Origin: Litoribrevibacter albus
GTDB lineage: Bacteria; Pseudomonadota; Gammaproteobacteria; Pseudomonadales; Litoribrevibacteraceae
DNA: 64,000 bases
NCBI RefSeq assembly: GCF_030159995.1
Contig: NZ_BSNM01000016.1
Location: forward strand, 62,001 to 126,000
Reading direction: 5' to 3'
In this document: one piece after another, positions 46,701 to 56,169 of the stretch
Position numbering within the stretch: position 1 is the first letter of the stretch
Layout of the letters: the number at the start of each line of letters is the position of its first letter
Notes under the pieces: generated by a model
Told to the model about the DNA's origin: nothing
The model's database searches: none
What the model saw: the letters and a program-made list of their open reading frames with translations, nothing else
Program-made: the position numbers and the translations under genes

Positions 46701-48212
46701 TTACTTCAGGAAGAGTTGGTAGGCAGGATTATCCGTTTCTTCCCAATAACGATAGCCCAACTTGTTCATATATTCTTGTAAAAGTTCACGTTCGCCTTCA
46801 GGCACCTGCAAACCAGCCAACACGCGACCATAAGCCGCACCGTGGTTACGATAATGGAACATCGAAATATTCCATTTATGACCCAACTGGTTCAAGAAAC
46901 GCATCAATGCGCCAGGGCGTTCAGGGAACTCAAAGCGATAAATCACTTCGTTTACTGCGTTCTCAGCACGACCACCCACCATATAGCGAACATGTACTTT
47001 CGCCATTTCGTTTTCAGTGAGATCCACCACCAGATAATCATTGTGATTCAATGTCTCAACCAGGGCATGACGATCATTTTGATCCGAAAGTTGAATACCA
47101 GCAAAGATCTGAGCCTGATCATCGTCGGCATAACGATAATTGAATTCAGTGATGTTACGTTTACCCAATAGTTCACAGAATTTACGGAAGGCACCCGGGC
47201 GCTCAGGGATAGTCACCGCTAATAAGGCTTCTCTCTGCTCACCTATTTCTGCGCGTTCAGCCACATGACGAAGACGATCGAAGTTAGTGTTGGCACCACT
47301 GACCACCGCCACTAAATTCTTATCAGTCACACCTTCCCGAGCCACATATTTCTTCAGACCAGCAACACCTAATGCCCCTGCAGGTTCGGCAATCGCACGG
47401 GTATCATTGAAGATGTCTTTCATCGCGGCACAAATTTCATCGGTCGAAACGGTCACCACCTCATCGACATAATCGCGCGCGACTTTCCAGGTGTTTTCAC
47501 CAATCTGAGCCACCGCAACCCCATCAGCAAAGATGCCTACCTGATCGAGAATCACACGTTCATCAGCCTTCATTGCTTCATACAGACACGCCGACTCATC
47601 CGATTCCACACCAATCACTTTGATCTCAGGACGCAAATACTTGATGTAAGCCGCAATCCCGGCAATCAGGCCACCACCACCAACAGGCACAAAGATCGCG
47701 TCCACATTGCCTTTGGTCTGATGAAGCAGTTCCATCGCGATAGTGCCCTGACCCGCAATAACGTCTTCATCGTCGTAAGGATGGATATAGACATAACCTT
47801 TTTCTTCCACCAGCGTCTGACTATACGCATAGGCTTCATCAAAGGTGTCTCCACGCAATACGGCCTCAGCACCGCGTGCTCTGACCGCTTTCACCTTGAT
47901 GTCCGGAGTGGTGTTCGGCATCACAATGGTACAAGGCAAACCGAGTTGCTGCGCCACCAGCGCCAACCCTTGTGCGTGGTTACCAGCAGACGCGGCTACC
48001 AAACCTCGTTTACGCTCTTCCTGCGGCAACTGCATTACCTTATTGCAGGCACCACGAAGCTTAAATGAATAGACCGGCTGGAGATCTTCACGCTTCAGAA
48101 TAATCTTGTTACCCAAACGCTCTGAGAGAAAACCAGCGTGGTCAATTGGCGATTCAATCGCCACATCGTACACACGCGCCGTCAGGATTCGTTTGATGTA
48201 TTGCTGAAGCAT
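46701..48212 (-). CDS. ilvA: Threonine ammonia-lyase, biosynthetic (threonine deaminase)
   Basis: IlvA converts threonine to 2-oxobutyrate, the committed step of isoleucine synthesis. The 503-residue protein has the PLP lysine Lys51 in YSFKLRGA, the phosphate loop SAGNHAQG and the glycine-rich PVGGGGLIAGIA. It carries two C-terminal ACT-like regulatory domains (about residues 325-500, FPERPGALMRFLNQLG being part of the second) that bind isoleucine and valine. Length is that of the long, feedback-inhibited class. AAGG lies before the ATG. It is divergent from rpiA. Confidence 0.95.
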   Translation of the reverse strand: MLQQYIKRILTARVYDVAIESPIDHAGFLSERLGNKIILKREDLQPVYSFKLRGACNKVMQLPQEERKRGLVAASAGNHAQGLALVAQQLGLPCTIVMPNTTPDIKVKAVRARGAEAVLRGDTFDEAYAYSQTLVEEKGYVYIHPYDDEDVIAGQGTIAMELLHQTKGNVDAIFVPVGGGGLIAGIAAYIKYLRPEIKVIGVESDESACLYEAMKADERVILDQVGIFADGVAVAQIGENTWKVARDYVDEVVTVSTDEICAAMKDIFNDTRAIAEPAGALGVAGLKKYVAREGVTDKNLVAVVSGANTNFDRLRHVAERAEIGEQREALLAVTIPERPGAFRKFCELLGKRNITEFNYRYADDDQAQIFAGIQLSDQNDRHALVETLNHNDYLVVDLTENEMAKVHVRYMVGGRAENAVNEVIYRFEFPERPGALMRFLNQLGHKWNISMFHYRNHGAAYGRVLAGLQVPEGERELLQEYMNKLGYRYWEETDNPAYQLFLK

Positions 48213-48426
48213 GATATTACCTTATCAATAACTAGAAATGAGTTGCTCTTCAGAGCACGATTTTGGGAACCCGCTAGCATAACCTGTTTACCCAGAACTG
48301 TTAAGCCGTCGGCCCATCTCATGAGGGGTTCAATTTGCCACTCAGGAACTCAGTGAGCGCTATAAAAGTCTGCTACCGTTTGATATGATTCGCGCCAATT
48401 CATTCACATTCTTCGGAACCGGAAAC

Positions 48427-49104
48427 ATGACACAAGATGAACTCAAACAAGCCGTAGCTAACGCCGCTCTGGAATACATCCTTCCTAAGCTGGATAAAGA
48501 CAGCGTGGTTGGCATTGGAACCGGTTCCACTGCAAACTTCTTTATCGATGCATTGGCCGAACACAAAGAACTGTTTGATGGCGCCGTTTCCAGCTCCAAA
48601 GCGTCAGAAGATCGCTTGAAAGCCCACGGAATTCCGGTCTATGACCTGAACTCTGTGGGTTCTTTCGAGTTCTACATCGACGGTGCCGATGAAACCAACG
48701 AACGCCTTGAACTGATCAAAGGCGGCGGTGCGGCACTAACCCGCGAAAAGATCGTTGCCGCCTGTGCGAAAGAGTTCATTTGTATTGCCGACGACAGCAA
48801 GATGGTGCCGTTATTGGGCCAATTCCCGCTGCCGGTGGAAGTAATCCCAATGGCACGCAGCTATGTAGCCCGTGAAATTGTGAAGCTGGGTGGCGACCCG
48901 GTTTATCGCGAAGGCGTGATCACCGACAACGGTGGCGTCATTCTCGACGTTCACAATCTGAAAATTGCCTCACCGATGGAACTCGAAGAAAAGATCAATC
49001 AAATCACCGGCGTCATCACCAATGGCCTGTTCGCTCTTCGCCCTGCGGATGTCTTGATGCTCGGAACAGCCAACGGCGTAAAAACCCTTAAGGCTAACGG
49101 ATAA
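48427..49104 (+). CDS. rpiA: Ribose-5-phosphate isomerase A
   Basis: RpiA interconverts ribose-5-phosphate and ribulose-5-phosphate in the pentose phosphate pathway. The 225-residue protein has [17 protein letters not shown] (phosphate loop), the acidic DGADETN, and [15 protein letters not shown] start at ATG 48427 because a GGAA site sits just upstream and the frame before it (from 48385) is longer than the family norm. Divergent from ilvA, an order also known from pseudomonads. Its stop overlaps the start of the next small gene (TAATG). Confidence 0.94.
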   Translation: MTQDELKQAVANAALEYILPKLDKDSVVGIGTGSTANFFIDALAEHKELFDGAVSSSKASEDRLKAHGIPVYDLNSVGSFEFYIDGADETNERLELIKGGGAALTREKIVAACAKEFICIADDSKMVPLLGQFPLPVEVIPMARSYVAREIVKLGGDPVYREGVITDNGGVILDVHNLKIASPMELEEKINQITGVITNGLFALRPADVLMLGTANGVKTLKANG

Positions 49105-49328
49105 TGGCGAACTTTCTACGCAAACTTGTCAGCTACCTGCCAGGCACCAAAGCCTGGCAAAAGCGAAAGAAGCTTCAGGAGCTGCGGGTTCTGCTAAAAG
49201 CCCAAGGGCAAGACGTCTCTAACCTTAGTGACGATCAACTCGAATACGTGGCGATGGAAGTCCGTCGCCAAGTGAAAGAATCCACTCAAGAATCTACATC
49301 CTCGTCAGACAAGAAAACCCTTCACTAA
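49104..49328 (+). CDS. Small protein of unknown function, coupled to rpiA
   Basis: The 74-residue product is basic at the N-terminus ([20 protein letters not shown]) and has a helical middle (LQELRVLLKAQGQDVSNLSD), then a polar serine-rich tail. It lacks signal or membrane segments. Its ATG uses the last base of the rpiA stop (TAATG), so translation is coupled. I do not recognise a family. The coupling and regular codon use support a real gene. Confidence 0.62.
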   Translation: MANFLRKLVSYLPGTKAWQKRKKLQELRVLLKAQGQDVSNLSDDQLEYVAMEVRRQVKESTQESTSSSDKKTLH

Positions 49329-49452
49329 CGTCATAGCGCTTAATCCTTTTCTGCCCAGTAATAACCTGTCCGCTCTAGCTAACAAAATCGATAGACTCCT
49401 ATAACACTTGAGTTACCATAGGAAGACCAGACACTGCAAAGCTGAGCTACTC

Positions 49453-50040
49453 ATGGCATCTGATCACGTTCACGGCGTTATTTTCGACCTCGACGGCACC
49501 CTGGTCCATTCATCTCTGGATTTTCAGGCTCTAATGAATGCCGTTAAATGTCCTCCCGGCATCGATCTACTCAGCCATGTGAATGACCAGCCAGAAGCAC
49601 AGAGAACAGCCTATCTCGAGTTAATTCAACACCACGAATTACAAGATGCCTACGATGCGAGCTGGATAGAAGGGGCGGAACTATTTGTCCAACAAGTCCG
49701 CGAGCAAGGACTGCCAATGGCGATTGTAACCCGTAACTATTCAGACGCCGCTCACCTGAAAATTTCTAACAACCAGATTCCCATCGACTTAATTATTACT
49801 CGGGAAGATGCACCTGCCAAACCGGACCCAACGGCGCTACTAAACATAGCCAAACAATGGCAGCTGGACCCCAAACACCTAATTTACGTGGGCGATTACC
49901 TCTACGACGTACAAGCGGCTGCGAATGCAGGCATGAGATCCTGCTTGTACGTCTCGGATGATCTGCCACACTACTCAGATCAAGCCGATATTGTGTTTAG
50001 CTGCTACCAGCAGCTGCATCAACGTTTATTCTCAGACTGA
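49453..50040 (+). CDS. HAD-family hydrolase (phosphoglycolate phosphatase-like)
   Basis: A 195-residue HAD phosphatase: motif I FDLDGTLVHSS (Asp12 nucleophile, Asp14 acid), motif II IVTRN (threonine), motif III lysine in APAKPDP and motif IV YVGDYLYDVQAA. The cap is the small alpha type. It may dephosphorylate a sugar phosphate or nucleotide. I start at ATG 49453; the longer frame from 49408 opens with TTG. It lies after rpiA but 124 bases from the small gene, so operon membership is uncertain. Confidence 0.86.
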   Translation: MASDHVHGVIFDLDGTLVHSSLDFQALMNAVKCPPGIDLLSHVNDQPEAQRTAYLELIQHHELQDAYDASWIEGAELFVQQVREQGLPMAIVTRNYSDAAHLKISNNQIPIDLIITREDAPAKPDPTALLNIAKQWQLDPKHLIYVGDYLYDVQAAANAGMRSCLYVSDDLPHYSDQADIVFSCYQQLHQRLFSD

Positions 50041-50055
50041 AGACACAACTACTGA

Positions 50056-51282
50056 TCAGTTGCTTCGTTCATCCAACCAGTCGGCGCTCATTGCCCAAGC
50101 AAACTGAGAGGCACTGGAGCCACCGAATACGCCGGCATGACCGCCAGGCACCACGTAGAATGACTTATCCTGACTGCCCACCACATCCAGCAAGTGACGC
50201 GCGGCACGAATGCCGACAATCTTGTCGTTATCACCAGCAAATGACATCAAGTTCGCTTTGATATCGCTAAAGCTTGCGGTTCCGCCGTTGATTCGAACCC
50301 GCCCTTGGGCAAACTGATTGCCTACCGCCAACTTACTGATGATTTCCTGAATCATACCGCCAGGATAATCCGCCATATCCTCAAACCAATTGGACATCGT
50401 AGTGTGCTCAGACAACGCCTCACGATCACTAAGGGCGGTCAGTAAATCCCAATAACTGATTAAACTGCCAAGAGGGTTGGTCAACTTAAAGGACAACGCC
50501 ACCAAACGACCAGGCACATGCAAATGTTCCGGCCGTACCATTGACTTCAACGGGGTATTATTCACACGAGACAACACCTTGGAAGCATGATGCATCACAT
50601 TCAATAATTGTCCCGCAGGGCCCACTTGCCGAACATCAATAGGGCTTGCCACGGTCACTAGGTTTCTCAGATCCGGGTTCTTAGACCACGCCGCATACAG
50701 CAAGCAAAACAAGCCGCCCATGCAATAACCAAACAAGCTGAACTCTTTCTGGCCAGTTAATTCCTGAACCGATTCAATCGCCGCAGGCATCCACTCAGTC
50801 ACATAATCTTCAAAGGTCAATCCAGCATGACTGCGATCAGGATCACCCCAATCAATCAAATAACAATCGTAACCTCGTGCCAGGTAATAACGTACCAGAC
50901 TGCGAGTTGGCATCAGATCAAAAATTTGAGCAGTCGCCCCCAGCGGCGGCACGAAAACCAAAGGAATCTTCTTTTTCTCGGAACTGACAGGAACGCTTTC
51001 ACCATCGACCACAATCGCATCTTCTTGCAATGGGTGATAACGCTTCAAACTCATCAAGCCCTTTTCACACACAACATCGTAGGCACTTTTATCTGACAGG
51101 ATGAGATTGTCTTTATAAAGCATGCGTTCAGCGGCGTTATTGGCAATGATGAAGCCTTTATTAATCCACTCTTGGGACTTGGCTTTGCCCAATTTAATCA
51201 ATCCATTCATATTCAACACGCGCATCTCCGAACAACGATTCCAAACAGTTATCCAGACATCCTCTTCCGAATAACAATTCAT
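50056..51282 (-). CDS. PHA synthase-like alpha/beta hydrolase (PhaC class III-like)
   Basis: The protein of about 408 residues resembles poly(3-hydroxyalkanoate) synthases: VFVPPLGATAQIFDLMPTRS, YDCYLIDWGDPDRSHAGLTF, the lipase-box variant GYCMGGLFCLLYAA (catalytic Cys near residue 187), SFAGDNDKIVGIRAARHLLD (Asp) and PGGHAGVFGGS (His). It could polymerise hydroxyacyl-CoA. No phaE, phaR, phasin or phaAB is nearby, so it may be an orphan synthase. The start is doubtful: ATG 51282 has no ribosome site, whereas GTG 51219 has CGGAG six bases ahead. Confidence 0.8.
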   Translation of the reverse strand: MNCYSEEDVWITVWNRCSEMRVLNMNGLIKLGKAKSQEWINKGFIIANNAAERMLYKDNLILSDKSAYDVVCEKGLMSLKRYHPLQEDAIVVDGESVPVSSEKKKIPLVFVPPLGATAQIFDLMPTRSLVRYYLARGYDCYLIDWGDPDRSHAGLTFEDYVTEWMPAAIESVQELTGQKEFSLFGYCMGGLFCLLYAAWSKNPDLRNLVTVASPIDVRQVGPAGQLLNVMHHASKVLSRVNNTPLKSMVRPEHLHVPGRLVALSFKLTNPLGSLISYWDLLTALSDREALSEHTTMSNWFEDMADYPGGMIQEIISKLAVGNQFAQGRVRINGGTASFSDIKANLMSFAGDNDKIVGIRAARHLLDVVGSQDKSFYVVPGGHAGVFGGSSASQFAWAMSADWLDERSN

Positions 51283-51421
51283 TTTTAACAAACTTGTTTT
51301 AATAGACTCGTCTTAACTAATAGCCTCAGTGTATCGACTCAGTCTAAAAATACATTGACCGTACAGACGAAACCGGTCGGTATATTCAGTCATTTTAATG
51401 ATATCTAATGACAGAACACCA

Positions 51422-52012
51422 TCAAAACAGTCCCGAATCACTAGAGTCCTCTCGTGATAACTTAAGCTCTCTGGTCATATACAACGCAGCAACGGCCCGG
51501 GCTTCTGTAATTTCATTGCCATTGGCGTATTCAATCGCCAAATCAAAATCCGTCGGCACCACTTCGATCGGTTCCGGCTCATCCCCTTCCAAACGCTCTG
51601 GATATAGCCCTGTCGCCACTACGACCTGTAGACGGTAGGACATGTAGCCTGGGGAGACCGTCATTTCAGTCAGAAATTCAATGTTCTCCGCACCATAACC
51701 AATCTCCTCTTTCAGCTCTCGATTGGCCGCATCAAAAATGGTCTCACCATGTTCAACAAGCCCTTTAGGTAAAGACAATTCGTAACTTTCCGTCCCGGCA
51801 GAATACTCTCGAATCAACATCACCTGATTTTGATCGTTGACCGCAACGATCATCACCGCGCCGGCATGATTGCCTTTAGGAACTAAACGCTCATAAGTAC
51901 GTTCAACACCATTGCTGAACTTCAATTTCTGAGACTGAATCCGAAAAATTGCTGTATCCGCAATGATCTCTTCACTTAGAACACTGGGCTTGATGGGCGT
52001 TTTATTGGGCAT
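51422..52012 (-). CDS. nudE: ADP compounds hydrolase NudE (Nudix)
   Basis: NudE hydrolyses ADP-ribose, NADH, Ap2A and Ap3A. The 196-residue protein has the full Nudix box at residues 84-106 (G-x5-E-x7-RELKEEIG) and the PKGNHAGAVMIVAV strand typical of the ADP-ribose pyrophosphatase branch. A GAGG ribosome site precedes the ATG. It is divergent from yrfG; together with hslR, hslO and pckA they form an order also seen in enterobacteria, which supports the name. Confidence 0.92.
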   Translation of the reverse strand: MPNKTPIKPSVLSEEIIADTAIFRIQSQKLKFSNGVERTYERLVPKGNHAGAVMIVAVNDQNQVMLIREYSAGTESYELSLPKGLVEHGETIFDAANRELKEEIGYGAENIEFLTEMTVSPGYMSYRLQVVVATGLYPERLEGDEPEPIEVVPTDFDLAIEYANGNEITEARAVAALYMTRELKLSREDSSDSGLF

Positions 52013-52175
52013 GGCGACCTCGCTAGGAAACGAACAAAGAGGTCTTTATAATGAGTGAACTGAGTGGCGATTAAAAGCCAAATATGATTTTCTTCCACGA
52101 TCTATTTGAGCCAATTCCATACCGTCACAACGCCTTGAAACCGGTACTTTATTAACCAAAGGTGCATTTTCTGAT

Positions 52176-52853
52176 ATGCCATCATCTTCAACAGCCTCCG
52201 TCAACTGGGATCAAATTGACACCGTGTTATTAGACATGGACGGTACTTTACTGGATCTCCATTTCGACAACCATTTCTGGCTCAACCACGTTCCTATGAG
52301 ATATGCAGAACTGCAAGGCATTACGCTGGAACAGAGCAACGCGGAACTGGTCGAAACCTTTGATGCCTACCGAGGCCGTCTGGAATGGTACTGTCTCGAC
52401 TTTTGGTCAGAGCAGTTGAAGCTGGACATCGCCGCCTTGAAGAAAGAAGTCGAGCACCTGATCGCCATTCGTCCCGGCGTCGAGCAGTTCTTACAGCAAC
52501 TATCAGAGTCGCATAAACGCGCCGTACTGGTAACGAACGCACACCAAGGCAGCCTGTCACTGAAACTTGCTAACACCAACATAGATCGCTACCTCGACAT
52601 GGTGATTTGCTCACACGACTTTGGAAAACCCAAAGAGGACCGTTCCTTCTGGCAGTCACTTCAAACGGTAGAGTCCTTTGACCCGGAGCGAACGTTATTT
52701 GTGGATGACAGTGAAAGCGTGCTCGACTCAGCCAGTGATTACGGCATTCGTCATCTTCGCGCGATTGTGAAACCGGACAGCAAACAGCCGGAAAACTTCG
52801 ACCGACGTTACCCTGCGATCCTTGATTTTTCAGATTTACTCCCCATTTACTGA
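52176..52853 (+). CDS. yrfG: GMP/IMP nucleotidase YrfG (HAD family)
   Basis: A 225-residue HAD phosphatase with VLLDMDGTLLDLHFDNHFW (Asp20 nucleophile; the histidine/aspartate tail is characteristic of YrfG), VTNAHQGSLSLKL (motif II), the lysine in DFGKPKED and motif IV LFVDDSESVLDSA. In E. coli YrfG is a purine nucleotidase. The gene is followed 80 bases later by hslR and preceded by divergent nudE, as in the E. coli order. Confidence 0.9.
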   Translation: MPSSSTASVNWDQIDTVLLDMDGTLLDLHFDNHFWLNHVPMRYAELQGITLEQSNAELVETFDAYRGRLEWYCLDFWSEQLKLDIAALKKEVEHLIAIRPGVEQFLQQLSESHKRAVLVTNAHQGSLSLKLANTNIDRYLDMVICSHDFGKPKEDRSFWQSLQTVESFDPERTLFVDDSESVLDSASDYGIRHLRAIVKPDSKQPENFDRRYPAILDFSDLLPIY

Positions 52854-52933
52854 AATATCCCTAACTCATTCAATGAACGGTGTTCTGATAAATTCCAGAG
52901 CACCGTTCAGCAGCACTAACTTCAGGCCAGCTA

Positions 52934-53344
52934 ATGGAAAAAAACGCCCCTCAAAATTCTGATAAAGTTCGTTTGGACAAATGGCTCTGGGCCGCACGTT
53001 TCTACAAAACACGGAATTTAGCCAAACAATTCATTGAGGGCGGAAAGGTTCATTACAACGGACAAAGAACCAAACCGAGTCGTTTTGTCGAAGTTGATGC
53101 GCTCATCACCTTACGTCAGGGACACACTGAGAAAACCGTACAGGTGTTGGCTCTGGAGGAAAAGCGCAAGAGCGCACCAGAGGCTCAAGCCCTCTATCAA
53201 GAAACCGATGAGAGCATCGCAAAGCGTGAGAAAGAAACCGCTCTACGCAAAAGCATGGGGGCAGCCGCCTTCATTATTGATCACAAACCGAACAAGAAAG
53301 AACGCCGACAGATCAGTCGTCTAAAGTCCGACATTTTTGAATAG
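52934..53344 (+). CDS. hslR: Ribosome-associated heat shock protein Hsp15
   Basis: HslR (Hsp15) binds stalled free 50S subunits that carry nascent tRNA-peptide. The 136-residue protein has an S4 RNA-binding domain (VRLDKWLWAARFYKTRNLAK, GGKVHYNGQRTKPS) and a long basic helical tail (KREKETALRKSMGAA, KPNKKERRQISRLKSD). Next to hslO, as in many gammaproteobacteria. Heat-inducible control is plausible but I see no clear sigma-32 promoter. Confidence 0.93.
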   Translation: MEKNAPQNSDKVRLDKWLWAARFYKTRNLAKQFIEGGKVHYNGQRTKPSRFVEVDALITLRQGHTEKTVQVLALEEKRKSAPEAQALYQETDESIAKREKETALRKSMGAAAFIIDHKPNKKERRQISRLKSDIFE

Positions 53345-53418
53345 ATCGAGCGTCTACACTTAAAGCATTTCAAGAACATCCACCCTTTGGGTTTATAGCA
53401 AAAAGGTATCGTTAACTC

Positions 53419-54324
53419 ATGAGTAATTCAGATCAGATCCAACGCTTTATGTTTGAACATCACGACATTCGTGGTGAATTGGTTGGTCTCGATGAAGCCT
53501 ATCAGGCGGTAATCAACAAACATGATTACGCCGATTCCGTTAAAATCCTGCTGGGCGAATGGATGGCTGCGGCGTCCCTATTAAGTCAAATCCTGAAATT
53601 TGAAGGTTCTGTGATTCTTCAGGCTCGCGGCGCAGAAGGCATTGGCCTCCTGATGGCAGAATGTACTCATAAGCAACAAATCCGAGCCATTGCCCAGGTC
53701 AATGGAGACGTAACCACCACAAGCATCAAAGAGTTATTTGGTGCCGGTCATTTAGTCATCACTATTCAGCCGTCCAAGGGCAGCCGTTATCAAGGCATTG
53801 TACCGATGGACAGTGACTCTCTGGCAGAATGTCTGGAGCACTATTTCCAACAGTCAGAACAGTTACCAACACGCATTTGGCTACAAGCCGATAGAAAGCG
53901 AGCAGCCGGACTGTTTTTACAAAAACTCCCAACCGAACAAGATGCCACCGACAGCGAAAAAGAAGAAAGCGATAATCAATGGCAACATGCGGTAACACTG
54001 GCAGATACCATCAAAGCCGAAGAACTGTTGAATCTCGATAATGAAACGATATTACATCGTCTCTACCATGAAGAAGACATTCGGTTATTCGACATCGAAG
54101 ACATTGAATTCCATTGCACTTGCTCAAGAGAGCGTACCGCCGAGTCCATCAAAACCGTTGGAAAAGAGGAATTATTGAGCATTCTTGAGGAAGAACCAGA
54201 GATCAAGGTTACCTGTCAATTCTGCAACGAAACCTATCGTTTCGATCAGGTCGACGTTATCGCACTGTTTGAGGGCACCCACTCTGGTGAAGGGCAAAAT
54301 TCACAAGATGGCTCTGTTCACTAA
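53419..54324 (+). CDS. hslO: Redox-regulated chaperone Hsp33
   Basis: Hsp33 is a holdase switched on by oxidation and heat. The 301-residue protein has the N-terminal chaperone domain (SVILQARGAEGIGLLMAECT) and the C-terminal zinc switch with four cysteines: C-x-C in HCTCSRER (about 233) and C-x2-C in CQFCNETYRF (about 265). All four are present, so the redox switch is intact. An AAAGG ribosome site is present. It ends 200 bases before pckA. Confidence 0.95.
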   Translation: MSNSDQIQRFMFEHHDIRGELVGLDEAYQAVINKHDYADSVKILLGEWMAAASLLSQILKFEGSVILQARGAEGIGLLMAECTHKQQIRAIAQVNGDVTTTSIKELFGAGHLVITIQPSKGSRYQGIVPMDSDSLAECLEHYFQQSEQLPTRIWLQADRKRAAGLFLQKLPTEQDATDSEKEESDNQWQHAVTLADTIKAEELLNLDNETILHRLYHEEDIRLFDIEDIEFHCTCSRERTAESIKTVGKEELLSILEEEPEIKVTCQFCNETYRFDQVDVIALFEGTHSGEGQNSQDGSVH

Positions 54325-54440
54325 GACGAGCTAACGTGAAGAATTTGTTGCGTTTTCAAGAATCATTCACATTAACACACACTTTTTTTAGCGTTAACGA
54401 TAATTTTCTGGCATAATGCCGCGCCTAAAAGTTTATCATG

Positions 54441-54463
54441 CTCGACTCGCTGAGCGAGTCGAG
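54441..54463. promoter_or_regulatory. Large perfect palindrome in the pckA leader
   Basis: CTCGACTCGCT and AGCGAGTCGAG are perfect 11-base arms separated by one G, about 62-84 bases upstream of the pckA ATG. A hairpin would have a small loop; a dimeric-protein operator is equally possible. No T-run follows, so a terminator is unlikely. Confidence 0.6.
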
Positions 54464-54480
54464 AAGGTGTTTATTCGGTC

Positions 54481-54496
54481 ACTGCTCTTGAGCAGT
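54481..54496. promoter_or_regulatory. Second palindrome in the pckA leader
   Basis: ACTGCTCTTGAGCAGT is a perfect 7-base-arm inverted repeat with TT in the centre, 17 bases after the first palindrome and 28 bases before the pckA ATG. The two together could form adjacent stem-loops in the leader. Confidence 0.5.
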
Positions 54497-54524
54497 TGTT
54501 CATTTTATCCGGGGAAATAACAGA

Positions 54525-56075
54525 ATGACCACAACAAGTGACAAGGTTAACTACAACCTATCATCTGCAATACTGGTAGAAGAAGCGCTTGCTCGCGGAG
54601 AAGGCCGTCTAGCTGCTAACGGTTCTCTAGTTGTTGAAACTGGTAAGCGTACTGGTCGCTCACCAATGGATCGTTTCATTGTTCAAGAGCCAAGCACTGC
54701 AGACGCAATCGATTGGGGCAACATCAACCGCCCATTCGACGCAGATAAGTTCGATGCCCTTTGGGAGCGTGTTGAAGCTTACCTAGCTGAGCAAGATTCT
54801 TTCGTTTCTGACGTTCACGTTGGCGCGGATCCTGAGCACTACCTACCTGTTCGCATGACTACGCAAACAGCTTGGCAGAACTTGTTCGGTCGCAATCTGT
54901 TCATTCGTCCAACCGAATACAACCCTAAAAACAAACAAGAATGGCAAATTCTTAACGTTGCTGGTTTTGAGTGTGTACCTGAGCGTGACGGCACTAACAG
55001 CGACGGCTGCGTCATCATCAACTTCGCAGCACGTAAAGTTCTTCTTGCCGGTATGCGTTACGCAGGTGAGATGAAGAAAGCGATGTTCTCTGTACAGAAC
55101 TTCCTTCTTCCTGAAAAAGACGTGCTACCAATGCACTGTTCTGCAAACGTTGGCGAAGACGGCGACACTTGCCTATTCTTCGGTCTGTCTGGCACAGGTA
55201 AAACTACCCTTTCTGCAGACCCTGAGCGTTACCTAATCGGTGACGACGAGCACGGTTGGGGTGAAGGTACTGTATTCAACCTGGAAGGTGGTTGTTACGC
55301 GAAATGTATCGATCTTAGCCAGAAGAACGAACCAATCATCTGGGACGCAATCCGCTTCGGCGCGATCGTTGAGAACGTAATGATCGACAACGATACTCGT
55401 CTACCAGACTACAACGACGTATCTCTAACCGAGAACTCTCGTTGTGCTTACCCTCTAGAACACGTTGAGAAGCGCGTTGAAGAGAACCTGGCAGGTGAGC
55501 CAAAAGCAATCGTTTTCCTAACGTGCGATATGACAGGTGTTCTTCCTCCTGTTTCTATCCTGACCAAAGAAGCTGCGGCATACCACTTCCTAAGCGGTTA
55601 CACAGCATTGGTTGGTTCTACCGAAATGGGTTCTGAAGCTGGTCTTAAATCGACTTTCTCTACTTGCTTCGGTGCACCGTTCTTCCCACGTCCAGCAGGC
55701 GAATACGCAGAGCTTCTAATGAAGCGTATGGACGCATTCGGCTCTAAAGTTTACTTAGTAAACACTGGTTGGACTGGTGGTGCTTACGGTAAAGGCGGTG
55801 AGCGTTTCAGCATTCCAACAACTCGTGCAATTATCGCTGCAATCCAAAGCGGTGCTATTGCTAACGCTGAGACAACTCGCCTACCTATCTTCAACCTGGA
55901 CATCCCAACTGAAGTTCCAGGCGTAGAAAGCAAGCTTCTTAACCCAGCTGAGTGTTGGGCTGACAGCGCAGCTTACCAAGACACTGCACGTAACCTTGCT
56001 GGTCAATTCGTTGAGAACTTCAAGAAGTTCGACGTCTCTGACGAGATCGTTAATGCAGGTCCAACTCTAGACTAA
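54525..56075 (+). CDS. pckA: Phosphoenolpyruvate carboxykinase (ATP)
   Basis: PckA decarboxylates oxaloacetate to phosphoenolpyruvate with ATP, the first step of gluconeogenesis, used when the cell lives on organic acids. The 516-residue protein has [16 protein letters not shown] (P-loop, about residues 218-233), the metal-site [20 protein letters not shown] and ANVGEDGDT. The ribosome site GGGGA is about ten bases from the ATG. Codon use in this gene is strongly biased (many CTA, CGT, GGT), as for a highly expressed gene. Two palindromes mark the leader and a strong terminator follows. Confidence 0.97.
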   Translation: MTTTSDKVNYNLSSAILVEEALARGEGRLAANGSLVVETGKRTGRSPMDRFIVQEPSTADAIDWGNINRPFDADKFDALWERVEAYLAEQDSFVSDVHVGADPEHYLPVRMTTQTAWQNLFGRNLFIRPTEYNPKNKQEWQILNVAGFECVPERDGTNSDGCVIINFAARKVLLAGMRYAGEMKKAMFSVQNFLLPEKDVLPMHCSANVGEDGDTCLFFGLSGTGKTTLSADPERYLIGDDEHGWGEGTVFNLEGGCYAKCIDLSQKNEPIIWDAIRFGAIVENVMIDNDTRLPDYNDVSLTENSRCAYPLEHVEKRVEENLAGEPKAIVFLTCDMTGVLPPVSILTKEAAAYHFLSGYTALVGSTEMGSEAGLKSTFSTCFGAPFFPRPAGEYAELLMKRMDAFGSKVYLVNTGWTGGAYGKGGERFSIPTTRAIIAAIQSGAIANAETTRLPIFNLDIPTEVPGVESKLLNPAECWADSAAYQDTARNLAGQFVENFKKFDVSDEIVNAGPTLD

Positions 56076-56101
56076 CTCTTCTTTAGAGAAGTACTAGAGA
56101 C

Positions 56102-56137
56102 AAAAAAGGCGGGATCAATTTTGATCCCGCCTTTTTT
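56102..56137. terminator. Strong terminator after pckA
   Basis: GGCGGGATCAA and TTGATCCCGCC form a perfect 11-base stem flanked by six A and six T, so it works on both strands. It serves pckA and the convergent PilZ gene. Confidence 0.93.
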
Positions 56138-56169
56138 ATGCCCGATTATTAAGCCTAAGAAAATGCGAT

